Origin: Methylosinus sp. PW1
GTDB lineage: Bacteria; Pseudomonadota; Alphaproteobacteria; Rhizobiales; Beijerinckiaceae
Reading direction: 5' to 3'
Length of the DNA: 64,000 nucleotides
Assembly (NCBI RefSeq): GCF_000745215.1
Contig: NZ_JQNK01000009.1
Span: 2,666,001-2,730,000 of the forward strand
Shown here: positions 52,027-60,504 of the stretch, in pieces
Position numbering within the stretch: position 1 is the stretch's first letter
How the letters are laid out: each line of letters begins with the position of its first letter
Position numbers and translations under genes: made by a program
The notes under the pieces: model-generated
What the model saw: only the letters and a program-made list of their open reading frames with translations
Database searches by the model: none
What the model was told of the DNA's origin: nothing

Positions 52027-53615
52027 CCAAGATCACGCAGCCGCAACGTCTCGATCTTATTCCGCCTTCGGCTCCCTTCTCCGAAGAGCAACGCGCTTGG
52101 CTCAATGGCTTTTTCGCTGGTCTGATGTCGATGGACGACGCGGGAGTCGTCGCTCTGTCGCCAGCGGAAAATGCGGCCATAGCCGGCGACGCCGATGACG
52201 GCGCGGCGCCCTGGCATGATCCGACGCTGCAATTGCAAGACCGCATGACGCTCGCGCAAGGCCGCCCTTTGCGACGACGCATGATGGCCGCAATGGCGCA
52301 GCAGGATTGCGGCCAATGCGGCTATGATTGCCAAAATTATGCGGAGGCGCTGTTCGCCGGCAAGGAGGAGCGTCTCAATCTCTGCGCGCCCGGGGGCAAG
52401 GACACGGCGCGCATGTTGAAGACGCTGGCGCAAGAACGCGATGCGGCGCCATCCGCCGAGATAGAGCCGCCGGCGCCGCCCAGCTCTCATTCCACGTTGG
52501 CGCCGGGCCGCTCACGCGACACTCCGGTCGAGGCGATATTTTTGTCGCGTCGGAGGCTGAACAAGCCGGCCTCGGAAAAGGAGACATGGCATATAGAACT
52601 CGATCTTTCGAAGAGCGGGATCGATTACAGCGTCGGCGATTCGCTCGGCGTCTTCGCGCAGAATGATCTCGGCCTCGTCGATCAGATCATCGCCATGATC
52701 GGCGCCTCGCCGCTCGCGCCGGTGAAGGGCAAAAGCCTGCGTGAAGCGCTGCGTGACGATTGCGCGCTGTCGCCTGCGCCCGATCGGCTGTTCGAGCTGA
52801 TCTCCTTCCTCACCGGCGGCGAGACGCGCGCAAAGGCGCGCGCGCTGGCGCAAGGCGAAGATAGCGACAATGACGCCGCCGATCTCGACGTGCTGGCGGC
52901 GCTGATGAAATTTCCGGGCGTGCGGCCGCATGCGGAAGCGTTCGTCGAGGCGCTCGAGCCTCTGCAGCCGCGGCTCTATTCCATCTCCTCCTCGCCGAAA
53001 GCGGCGCCGGGGCGCGTGTCGCTCACGGTCGACACCGTGCGCTACAGGATCGGCAAGCGTCTGCGCAAAGGCGTCGCCTCCACTTTTCTCGCGGAGCGTA
53101 TCGAGCATGACGCGCCGCTGAAAGTCTATGTGCAGGCGTCGCACGGCTTCTCGCTTCCGAATGATCCGAATGCGCCGATCATCATGATCGGCCCCGGCAC
53201 GGGCGTTGCGCCGTTCCGCGCCTTTCTGCAGGAGCGGCAGGCGATCGGCGCGCGTGGGCGCAATTGGCTGTTCTTCGGCCATCAGCGCAGCGATTGCGAT
53301 TTCTTCTACGCAGATGAGCTGAACGCGATGAAGTCATCCGGCCTGCTGACGCGCCTCTCGCTCGCCTGGTCCCGCGACGGCTCCGAGAAATTCTATGTGC
53401 AGGATCGCATGCGCGAGGTGGGGCGCGATCTCTTCGCCTGGCTCGCCGATGGTGGGCATATCTATGTCTGCGGCGACGCCAAGCGCATGGCCAAGGATGT
53501 CGAGCGCGCGCTCGTCGATATCGTCGCGCAATATGGCGCGCGCGCCACTGACGAGGCGGTCGCCTTCGTCGCCGAATTGAAGAAGAGCGGCCGCTACCGA
53601 CAGGATGTCTATTGA
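52023..53615 (+). CDS. CysJ-like FAD/NADPH oxidoreductase with an N-terminal 4Fe-4S domain
   Basis: 530 aa. An N-terminal FSEEQRAWLNGFFAGL motif is followed by a PF04060-like Fe-S domain with C96, C99, C103 and C121 (CGQCGYDC and LNLCAPGG). A sulfite-reductase-flavoprotein-like module comes next: FAD region RLYSISSSP, LRKGVASTFL and NADPH region IMIGPGTGVAPFRAFLQER, WLFFGHQRSDCDF, IYVCGDAKRMAKDVE, ending RYRQDVY. The FMN (flavodoxin) domain of CysJ is absent. It probably feeds NADPH electrons via FAD and the 4Fe-4S centre to NirA and/or NasA. Confidence 0.9.
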   Translation: MTKITQPQRLDLIPPSAPFSEEQRAWLNGFFAGLMSMDDAGVVALSPAENAAIAGDADDGAAPWHDPTLQLQDRMTLAQGRPLRRRMMAAMAQQDCGQCGYDCQNYAEALFAGKEERLNLCAPGGKDTARMLKTLAQERDAAPSAEIEPPAPPSSHSTLAPGRSRDTPVEAIFLSRRRLNKPASEKETWHIELDLSKSGIDYSVGDSLGVFAQNDLGLVDQIIAMIGASPLAPVKGKSLREALRDDCALSPAPDRLFELISFLTGGETRAKARALAQGEDSDNDAADLDVLAALMKFPGVRPHAEAFVEALEPLQPRLYSISSSPKAAPGRVSLTVDTVRYRIGKRLRKGVASTFLAERIEHDAPLKVYVQASHGFSLPNDPNAPIIMIGPGTGVAPFRAFLQERQAIGARGRNWLFFGHQRSDCDFFYADELNAMKSSGLLTRLSLAWSRDGSEKFYVQDRMREVGRDLFAWLADGGHIYVCGDAKRMAKDVERALVDIVAQYGARATDEAVAFVAELKKSGRYRQDVY

Positions 53616-56299
53616 TGCAGCGGGTCGATACACGCAACGCCTCTGTCGCGACCATTTGCCCTTATTGCGGCGTCGGCTGCGGCGTGCTGGCGACGCCGGA
53701 TGGATGCGGCGGCGCGGCTGTCGCCGGCGATCCAGACCATCCGGCCAATCACGGACGGCTGTGCTCCAAGGGCTCCGCTCTGCATGAGACGCTGTCGCTC
53801 GACGGGCGTCTGCTGCATCCTATGCTGCGCGCCGGCGAGACGCTGCGACGCACGACATGGGACGAGGCTCTGGATCATGTCGCGCAGGGCTTTGCGCGCA
53901 TCATCGATACGCATGGGCCGCAGGCGATCGTTTTCTATCTCTCCGGCCAATTGCTCACGGAGGATTATTACGCGGCGAACAAGCTGATCAAAGGCTTCAT
54001 CGGCTCGCCCAATGTCGACACCAATTCGCGGCTGTGCATGGCCTCGACAGTGGCGGGACATAAGCGCGCCTTGGGCGCCGATATCGTGCCGGGATGTTAT
54101 GAGGATCTCGACTGCGCCGATCTCATCGTGCTCGTCGGCTCCAATGCGGCCTGGTGTCATCCGATTCTGTTTCAACGCATGTTGCGCAACAAGCAGGAGC
54201 GTGGGGCGAAGATCGTCGCCATCGATCCGCGCCGCACGGCGACGGCGGAAGAGGCCGATCTCTTTCTGCCCATCGCGCCCGGCGGCGACGTCGCGCTCTT
54301 CTGCGGCCTGCTCGTGCATCTCGTCGCCAATGGCGCGACCTGCGACGACTATATCGCTCATCATACCGAAGGCTTCGCGCAGGCGCTCGACGCCGCGCGC
54401 GAAATCGCGCCGACCATTGCGGCGACGGCAACGGCGACCGGGCTGCGCGAGGTCGATGTCGCGGCTTTCTTCGAGCTCTTCGCGACGACGCCGAAGACTG
54501 TCACCGCCTTTTCGCAAGGCGTCAATCAATCGGCGCAAGGGACCGACAAGGTCGACGCGATCATTCATTGTCATCTCGCGACGGGGCGCATCGGCGCGCC
54601 GGGCGCCGCGCCCTTCTCGCTGACCGGCCAGCCCAACGCCATGGGCGGACGCGAGGTCGGCGGCCTCGCCAATCAGCTCGCCGCGCATATGGGCTTTTCG
54701 GGCGCGGAGGTCGATCGGGTGCGGCGTTTCTGGAACGCGCCGCGCATTGCGACGCGTGAAGGCTTCAAGGCCGTGCAAATGTTCGAGGCCATTGCGCGCG
54801 GCGAGATAAAGGCGCTGTGGGTGATGGGAACCAATCCCGCCGTCTCGCTGCCTCGAGCGGATGATGTGCGCGCGGCGCTGGCGAAGCTCGATCTCTTCGT
54901 CGTCTCCGACAATGTGCTGTCGAACGACACGATAAACGCCGGCGCGCATGTGCTGCTGCCGGCGCAAGCCTGGGGCGAGAAATCCGGCACGGTCACAAAT
55001 TCGGAGCGGCGCATCTCGCGTCAGCGCGCCTTTCTGCCATCGCCCGGCGAGGCGAAGCCGGATTGGCGCATCGTCAGCGACGTCGCGACGCGCATGGGCT
55101 TCGGCGACGCCTTCCATTTTCAATCCGCGGCGGATGTGTTTCGTGAGCATGCGGCGCTCTCCGCTTTCGAGAATGACGGCGCGCGAAGCTTCGACATAGG
55201 CGGGCTCGCAACACTCTCGGATGAAGCCTATGACGCGCTGCATCCGACGCTATGGCCGATCCGCGCGGGAGAGACGCAAGGACGTGCGCGCTTTTTCGGC
55301 GAGGGTGGATTTTTCACCGCCAATGGCAAGGCGCGCTTCGTCGCGCCGGAGCCGCCGTCGCTGAAAGCCGCGACGACGGCGGCCTTTCCCTTCCGCCTCA
55401 ACACGGGGCGCATTCGCGACCAGTGGCATACGATGACGCGCACCGGCAAAAGCCCGCGTCTCGCGCGGCATTCTCCCTTTCCCTTCGTCGAGATTCATCC
55501 CGCCGACGCGGCGCCGCTCGGCCTCGTCGACAACGGCTTCGCCTGCGTTTCGACGCGCCATGGCGAGTGCCTGCTCGCAGTGTCCGTCACCGATCGGCAG
55601 CGGCGCGGGCAATTATTCGCGCCCATTCATTGGAGCGACGAGACGTCTTCTTTCGCGCGCGTCGGCTCGCTCGTCGCCGCGATCGTCGATCCGCATTCGG
55701 GACAGCCGGAAGCCAAGGCGACGCCGGCGCGCATAGATGCGGTCGCATTCAAATCGCGCGGCTTCCTTCTCTCGCGCGCGCCGCTGCGGCCGGCGATCGC
55801 CGCGCTCGGAACGAGAGTCGCCGTCGCCGGCGGCCATGGCCTTCTCTTCGCCTCGGACGCGGCTCTCGCATCATGGCGCGATTATGCGGCGTCGCTCGGC
55901 GGCGAAGCCGATATTGCGGAATATCTCGACGAGGCGCGCGGAATCTATCGCGTCGCGCGCTTTCGTGAGCAGCGCGTCGATTTCTGTCTCTTCGTCGGAA
56001 GAGAGGATGCGCGCGGCGCCTTCGACGCGGCGACGGCGCTGTTCGAGACGGAGCCGCTCGGCTTGGAGCAGCGCAAAGCGCTTCTTTCAGGGCGCTCGCC
56101 CGATGGCGCGGCGCAGGATGGTCCAATCGTCTGCGCCTGCTTCGGCGTCGGCGCCAAGACGATCGACGCGGCGATCGCAAAGGGCGCGCGCAGCGTCGCC
56201 GCGATCGGCGAGACGCTGCGCGCCGGCACGAATTGCGGCTCCTGCATTCCAGAGCTGAAGCGCGCCATCGCCGCGGCGCGCGCCTGCTGCGACGAGTGA
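53615..56299 (+). CDS. nasA: Assimilatory nitrate reductase catalytic subunit
   Basis: 894 aa molybdopterin (bis-MGD) enzyme reducing nitrate to nitrite in the cytoplasm. The N-terminal 4Fe-4S ligands are C15, C18, C22 and C50 (ICPYCGVGCGV, GRLCSKGS). Mo-cofactor motifs include YLSGQLLTEDYYAANKL, LVGSNAAWCHPI, SLTGQPNAMGGREVGGLANQ and NTGRIRDQWHTMTRTG. A C-terminal BFD-like 2Fe-2S domain has C840, C842, C874 and C877 (VCACFGVG, NCGSC). ATG 53615 overlaps the previous stop by one base (TGATG). Last gene of the operon. Confidence 0.96.
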   Translation: MQRVDTRNASVATICPYCGVGCGVLATPDGCGGAAVAGDPDHPANHGRLCSKGSALHETLSLDGRLLHPMLRAGETLRRTTWDEALDHVAQGFARIIDTHGPQAIVFYLSGQLLTEDYYAANKLIKGFIGSPNVDTNSRLCMASTVAGHKRALGADIVPGCYEDLDCADLIVLVGSNAAWCHPILFQRMLRNKQERGAKIVAIDPRRTATAEEADLFLPIAPGGDVALFCGLLVHLVANGATCDDYIAHHTEGFAQALDAAREIAPTIAATATATGLREVDVAAFFELFATTPKTVTAFSQGVNQSAQGTDKVDAIIHCHLATGRIGAPGAAPFSLTGQPNAMGGREVGGLANQLAAHMGFSGAEVDRVRRFWNAPRIATREGFKAVQMFEAIARGEIKALWVMGTNPAVSLPRADDVRAALAKLDLFVVSDNVLSNDTINAGAHVLLPAQAWGEKSGTVTNSERRISRQRAFLPSPGEAKPDWRIVSDVATRMGFGDAFHFQSAADVFREHAALSAFENDGARSFDIGGLATLSDEAYDALHPTLWPIRAGETQGRARFFGEGGFFTANGKARFVAPEPPSLKAATTAAFPFRLNTGRIRDQWHTMTRTGKSPRLARHSPFPFVEIHPADAAPLGLVDNGFACVSTRHGECLLAVSVTDRQRRGQLFAPIHWSDETSSFARVGSLVAAIVDPHSGQPEAKATPARIDAVAFKSRGFLLSRAPLRPAIAALGTRVAVAGGHGLLFASDAALASWRDYAASLGGEADIAEYLDEARGIYRVARFREQRVDFCLFVGREDARGAFDAATALFETEPLGLEQRKALLSGRSPDGAAQDGPIVCACFGVGAKTIDAAIAKGARSVAAIGETLRAGTNCGSCIPELKRAIAAARACCDE

Positions 56300-56309
56300 C
56301 GGCGGCTAC

Positions 56310-57503
56310 CTATTTCGTCAGCGCCGCGACGCCAGGAAGCTCCTTGCCCTCGAGCCATTCGAGGAAGGCGCCGCCCGCTGTCGAGAGATAGCTGAACTCC
56401 TGCGCCACATGAGCCTGATTGAGCGCGGCTACAGTGTCGCCGCCGCCGGCGACGGAGAGCAGTCTGCCTTCCACCGTCAGCCGCGCCGCCGTCTGCGCGA
56501 CGGCGTTGGTGCCTTCGTCGAAGGGCGGCAGCTCGAAGGCGCCGAGCGGGCCGTTCCACACCAGCGTCTTCGCCTTGGCGAGCAGGCTCTCTATATGGGC
56601 GATGCTCTTCGGCCCGACATCGAGGATCATATCGCTCTCGCCGACATGCTCGATCGCGACGATATGCGAAGGCGCATGCGCCTCGAATTTCTGCGCGACA
56701 GTGGCGTCGACCGGCAGCACGATCTCGCAATTGGACGATTGCGCATCGGCGAGAATGGCGCGCGCCTTCTCGAGCAGATCATGCTCGCACAGCGATTTGC
56801 CGACCGGCTTGCCCTGCGCGGCGAGGAAAGTATTGGCCATGCCGCCGCCGATGACGAGAATATCCACCTTGCGAATGAGATTGCCGAGCAGATCGAGCTT
56901 GGTGGAGATTTTCGCGCCGCCGACGATCGCCATGACGGGACGCGCGGGATGCTCCAGCGCCTCGGAGAGCGCCTGCAGCTCCGCCTGCATGGTGCGGCCG
57001 GCGTAGGCCGGCAGAAGATGCGCGAGCCCTTCCGTCGAGGCGTGCGCGCGATGCGCGGCGGAGAAGGCGTCGTTCACGTAAATATCGCCGAGCTTGGCGA
57101 GCTGCGCCGCAAAGGCGGGATCGTTCTTCTCCTCGCCCTTGTGGAAGCGCGTGTTCTCGAGCAGCAGAATATCGCCATTCTTCAGCTGCGCGATCGCCGC
57201 GCCGGCGACATCGCCGATGCAATCATTGGCGAAGGCGATTTTGCGCTTGGCCGTCTCCTCTATCGCGGAGACGATGGGCTTCAAGGAATCCTCTTCCTTG
57301 CGCTCGCCCTTGGGACGGCCGAAATGGGCGAGAAGGATGACCTTGCCGCCCTTTTTCGAAATATCCTCTATCGTCGGCAGCACGCGCTCTATGCGCGTCT
57401 TGTCGGTGACGACGCCATTCTCGGTCGGCACATTGAGATCGACGCGCAACAGGACGCGCTTGCCGTCGAGATCGGCGGAATCGAGCGTTTTGAAAGACGG
57501 CAT
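56310..57503 (-). CDS. pgk: Phosphoglycerate kinase
   Basis: Glycolysis/gluconeogenesis and Calvin-type cycles. 397 aa from the ATG at 57503 ([20 protein letters not shown]). Signature [11 protein letters not shown], substrate-binding HFGRPKG and [10 protein letters not shown], nucleotide-binding [12 protein letters not shown] and the C-terminal hinge [12 protein letters not shown]. It lies 35 bases downstream of gap, probably co-transcribed, and is convergent with the end of the nas operon. Confidence 0.97.
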   Translation of the reverse strand: MPSFKTLDSADLDGKRVLLRVDLNVPTENGVVTDKTRIERVLPTIEDISKKGGKVILLAHFGRPKGERKEEDSLKPIVSAIEETAKRKIAFANDCIGDVAGAAIAQLKNGDILLLENTRFHKGEEKNDPAFAAQLAKLGDIYVNDAFSAAHRAHASTEGLAHLLPAYAGRTMQAELQALSEALEHPARPVMAIVGGAKISTKLDLLGNLIRKVDILVIGGGMANTFLAAQGKPVGKSLCEHDLLEKARAILADAQSSNCEIVLPVDATVAQKFEAHAPSHIVAIEHVGESDMILDVGPKSIAHIESLLAKAKTLVWNGPLGAFELPPFDEGTNAVAQTAARLTVEGRLLSVAGGGDTVAALNQAHVAQEFSYLSTAGGAFLEWLEGKELPGVAALTK

Positions 57504-57538
57504 GATCGTGCCCCGGTGAATGAGGAAAAGAATCGCGT

Positions 57539-58546
57539 CTAGATGAGCTTGGCGATCGTCGCGGCGACATCCGTCATGCGGCCGGAGAAGCCCCATTCAT
57601 TGTCGTACCAGGACAGGACGCGCACCAGCTCGCCCTCGATCACCTTGGTCTGATCGAGATGAAACACGGATGAACGCGGGTCATGGTTGAAATCGACCGA
57701 GACATTCTTGTCGTTCGTGTAGCCCAGAACGCCTTTCAGCGGGCCGTCGGCCGCGGCGATGATGGCGGCGTTGATCTCTTCCACGCTCGTCTTGCGCTTG
57801 GGGACGAATTTGAGATCGACGGCCGAGACATTGGGCGTCGGCACGCGAATGGCGGCGCCGTCCAGCTTGCCTTTCAGCTCCGGCAGCACCAAGCCCACCG
57901 CCTTGGCCGCGCCGGTGGAGGTAGGGATCATGGAGAGCGCGGCGGCGCGGGCGCGGTAGAGATCCTTGTGATAGGTGTCCAGCGTCGGCTGGTCGCCCGT
58001 GTAGGAGTGGATCGTCGTCATGAAGCCGCGCTCAATGCCAATGGCGTCATTCAGCACCTTGGCGACGGGCGCGAGGCAATTTGTGGTGCAGGAGGCGTTG
58101 GAGATCACGAGATCGTCCTTCGTGATCTTGTCCTGATTGACGCCATAGACGACGGTGATGTCGGCGCCTTCGGAGGGGGCGGAGACCAGCACGCGGCGCG
58201 CGCCGGCGTCGAGCAGCGCCTTCGCCTTGTCGCGCGCGGTGAAAAGGCCCGTGCATTCGAGCGCAATGTCGATTTCGAGCGCCTTATACGGCAGCTCCGC
58301 CGGATTCTTGATCGCCGTGGCCTTGATCGGCCCATGGCCCACATCGATCGAATCGCCTTCGACCTTCACCTCGCGCGGGAAGCGGCCATGCACGGAATCA
58401 TAGCGCAGCAGATGGGCGTTGGTCTCGACAGAGCCGAGATCGTTGATCGTCACCACCTCGAGGTCGGTGCGGCCGCTCTCGACGATGTAGCGAAGAATAT
58501 TGCGTCCGATGCGTCCGAACCCATTGATCGCCACTCTCACGGCCAT
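57539..58546 (-). CDS. gap: Glyceraldehyde-3-phosphate dehydrogenase, type I
   Basis: 335 aa. NAD-binding [14 protein letters not shown] with the acidic INDLGS (an NAD-preferring Asp), catalytic Cys in [16 protein letters not shown], and [26 protein letters not shown] stands directly upstream of the ATG at 58546. First gene of the gap-pgk pair. Confidence 0.97.
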   Translation of the reverse strand: MAVRVAINGFGRIGRNILRYIVESGRTDLEVVTINDLGSVETNAHLLRYDSVHGRFPREVKVEGDSIDVGHGPIKATAIKNPAELPYKALEIDIALECTGLFTARDKAKALLDAGARRVLVSAPSEGADITVVYGVNQDKITKDDLVISNASCTTNCLAPVAKVLNDAIGIERGFMTTIHSYTGDQPTLDTYHKDLYRARAAALSMIPTSTGAAKAVGLVLPELKGKLDGAAIRVPTPNVSAVDLKFVPKRKTSVEEINAAIIAAADGPLKGVLGYTNDKNVSVDFNHDPRSSVFHLDQTKVIEGELVRVLSWYDNEWGFSGRMTDVAATIAKLI

Positions 58547-58769
58547 AGCGGTGCTCCTTCTCATCTGCTCGCTCGGGCGGGGCCGGGCGGTCGCCGAACC
58601 GCCCAAAATCGGGGCTTTTCCCATTTTGCCGCATTTTCTGGCGGCGAACGCCCGCTCGAATGAGCGGCTTGATAACAGGTCGCGCCCCCCTGTCAACGCG
58701 GTCTCCGGTCGCTCCGCGGCGGAGTCGCGGCTCGGATTGGGGTTTACGCGATTGCTGCTAGGCGTTAAC

Positions 58770-58787
58770 GATTCGTACGTGCGAATC
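58770..58787. promoter_or_regulatory. Paired GANTC (CcrM) sites in the DUF4164-zapA promoter
   Basis: GATTCG (58770-58775) and CGAATC (58782-58787) form an inverted repeat containing two GANTC methylation sites, 26-43 bases before the DUF4164 start. In alphaproteobacteria CcrM-methylated GANTC promoters are read by GcrA to time cell-division genes; applying this here is inference. Confidence 0.45.
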
Positions 58788-58812
58788 TAATCGCGATCGG
58801 TCCGGTTTCCAT

Positions 58813-59106
58813 ATGACACAAGTCCCTCACAGGCTCGACGATGCGCTGCAACGGCTCTCCGCCGCGCTGGAGCGGCTGGAGGAGACGGTCGCGCGCCGCA
58901 TAGAGGTCGAGCTGTCGCACGCCGACCTCGAGGAGGAGCTCGCCGTCATGCAGGACGACCGCAGCCGTCTCGGCCTCGAGCTCGACGCCGCCCTCGCGCA
59001 GAACAGCGCGCTGGAGAAGGCGCGCGACGAGGTGCTGACGCGTCTCGACCGCACGAGCCTCGGCATTATCGCCGTGCTCGGCGACGAGGACCGGGCGCAG
59101 ACGTAG
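58813..59106 (+). CDS. DUF4164 family coiled-coil protein
   Basis: 97 aa, almost entirely one coiled coil (RLSAALERLEETVARRIEVE, then LEEELAVMQDDRSRLGLELD). It matches the small DUF4164 proteins that precede or follow zapA in Rhizobiales. The function is unknown; the position suggests a role with ZapA at the division ring. The ATG has no obvious Shine-Dalgarno. Confidence 0.8.
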   Translation: MTQVPHRLDDALQRLSAALERLEETVARRIEVELSHADLEEELAVMQDDRSRLGLELDAALAQNSALEKARDEVLTRLDRTSLGIIAVLGDEDRAQT

Positions 59107-59119
59107 CGAGAGGCGGCGA

Positions 59120-59503
59120 ATGGCGCATGTGGTGGTGACGATCGCGGGCCGGACCTATCGCATGGCCTGCGAGGATGGCGAGGAAGCCCATCTCGACGAG
59201 CTGGCCAAGCTCGTCGAGAACAAGATTTTGTCCTTGCGCGAAGGCTTCGGCGACATTGGCGAGCAGCGCATCACCGTGATGGCGGCGCTCACCCTCGCCG
59301 ATGACGCGTCGATAGCGACGCGCAAGCTCGAGGCCCTGCAGGCGGAGCTGGCGACGCTGCGCGAGAACGCCGCCGCGGCGAAAGAGGCCGAGGCCGCTCT
59401 GGTGGAGAAGCTCTCAGCCGCGCTCGAGGATGCGACGACCCGCGTCGAGCGTCTCTCGCGCGATCTGCAGCACGGGGGCGCGGAGGCGCCCCCAATGCTC
59501 TGA
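59120..59503 (+). CDS. zapA: Cell division protein ZapA
   Basis: 127 aa. The N-terminal ZapA fold VVVTIAGRTYRMACEDGEEA, followed by HLDELAKLVENKILSLRE and ITVMAALTLADDASIATRKL, then a long C-terminal coiled coil. ZapA crosslinks FtsZ filaments at midcell. It starts 13 bases after the DUF4164 gene, so the two form an operon. Confidence 0.9.
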   Translation: MAHVVVTIAGRTYRMACEDGEEAHLDELAKLVENKILSLREGFGDIGEQRITVMAALTLADDASIATRKLEALQAELATLRENAAAAKEAEAALVEKLSAALEDATTRVERLSRDLQHGGAEAPPML

Positions 59504-59505
59504 GA

Positions 59506-60015
59506 TCAGCGGCCCCAGGCCTCGAAGGCCGGCTCGTGCTTGACCTTCTCGAGATCGTCGGCCTGCTGCGACAGCTGAATATGCCGGCGCTCGGCCGCGT
59601 CGCGCTCCGCGCCATCCTTGAGAATGGCGATCTTGAGCTGCTCGGTCGCCTTGCGGGCGAGGCCATTGATCCAGCGGTTGATATTGGTGACGACCAGATT
59701 CTTGCGCGCCAGCTCGGCGTCGCGGCCGGTCTCGTCGCTCTTCAAAATGTCGCGCTCCTTGACCGCCGCGGCGAGCTGCGCGTCGAGCTCGGCGAGCTTG
59801 TCCGGCGCGGCCCCGGCGCGCGCCTTCTCGATGGCGGCGATGCCGTCCTCCAGCCAAGAGATCTGCTGCGCGAGCACGCCATCCTTGATCGGACCCTTGA
59901 CGTCGAAGGAATTGGGCAGCGGAAAGAAGGGGCTGATCTCCACCGCACGCGCCGGAGCGGCCGCGAAGGGCGCCGAGATCAGAACGGCCAGAGCCAGTGT
60001 GGCGAATTTCGACAT
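59506..60015 (-). CDS. Exported coiled-coil protein of unknown function
   Basis: 169 aa. The signal peptide MSKFATLALAVLISAPFAAA precedes a mature protein that is mostly charged helix (residues about 50-160; LAELDAQLAAAVKERDILKS, ERRHIQLSQQADDLEKVKHE). No family recognised. It is convergent with zapA, with two bases between the stops. Confidence 0.7.
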   Translation of the reverse strand: MSKFATLALAVLISAPFAAAPARAVEISPFFPLPNSFDVKGPIKDGVLAQQISWLEDGIAAIEKARAGAAPDKLAELDAQLAAAVKERDILKSDETGRDAELARKNLVVTNINRWINGLARKATEQLKIAILKDGAERDAAERRHIQLSQQADDLEKVKHEPAFEAWGR

Positions 60016-60504
60016 GTTTCTCTCCCATGCGGCGGGTCATTGCGTCATGACAGCGCGCCCGCTTTTTTCGGCGCGCCGCCGCCCGCGGCTGCGCAAGACT
60101 GGGCCAATGATGTGACCAAGGCAAGTCGCTCCGTCCCCCTTGTCGCGCCCCTGGGCCTCGCCACCCTCGAGCCCGCCACATCCAAAATGCGGGGGACCGG
60201 CTCGCCCGCGACCTTTTTTTCGCCGAAGCGCCGGCGGAGCCGGTTGCGCGCTCGCGATGGTCTTGATCCAGCGTCGATATATTGCGCTCCAGCTCCGCCC
60301 TACACAACGGCCGGCGGGCATGCGATAATAGGTTTTGCTGAAGCCCATGCTCGGCTCCCATGATCGACAGGGCCGCGCGGGCGCATTATTTTCACCGATG
60401 GCGGTTCATCGTCTCGCCGCCTTCAACGGCGGCTGATTTTTAATTCTTGTCGATACGATCGAGATACGCGGAAAAAGATACGATTGTCTTCAAAGGCGAG
60501 GCCA
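60016..60504. other. 489-base intergenic region with a terminator-like hairpin
   Basis: I see no supported gene. It separates the divergent secreted protein and GGDEF-EAL genes and must hold both promoters. The terminator-like element at 60416-60441 lies in front of the GGDEF-EAL gene. Confidence 0.4.
60416..60441 (+). terminator. Terminator-like hairpin upstream of the GGDEF-EAL gene
   Basis: GCCGCC (60416-60421) pairs with GGCGGC (60428-60433) around TTCAAC, followed by TTTTT at 60437-60441. No plus-strand gene ends just before it, so it may be a leader element of the gene at 60505 or end an unseen short transcript. Confidence 0.5.
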
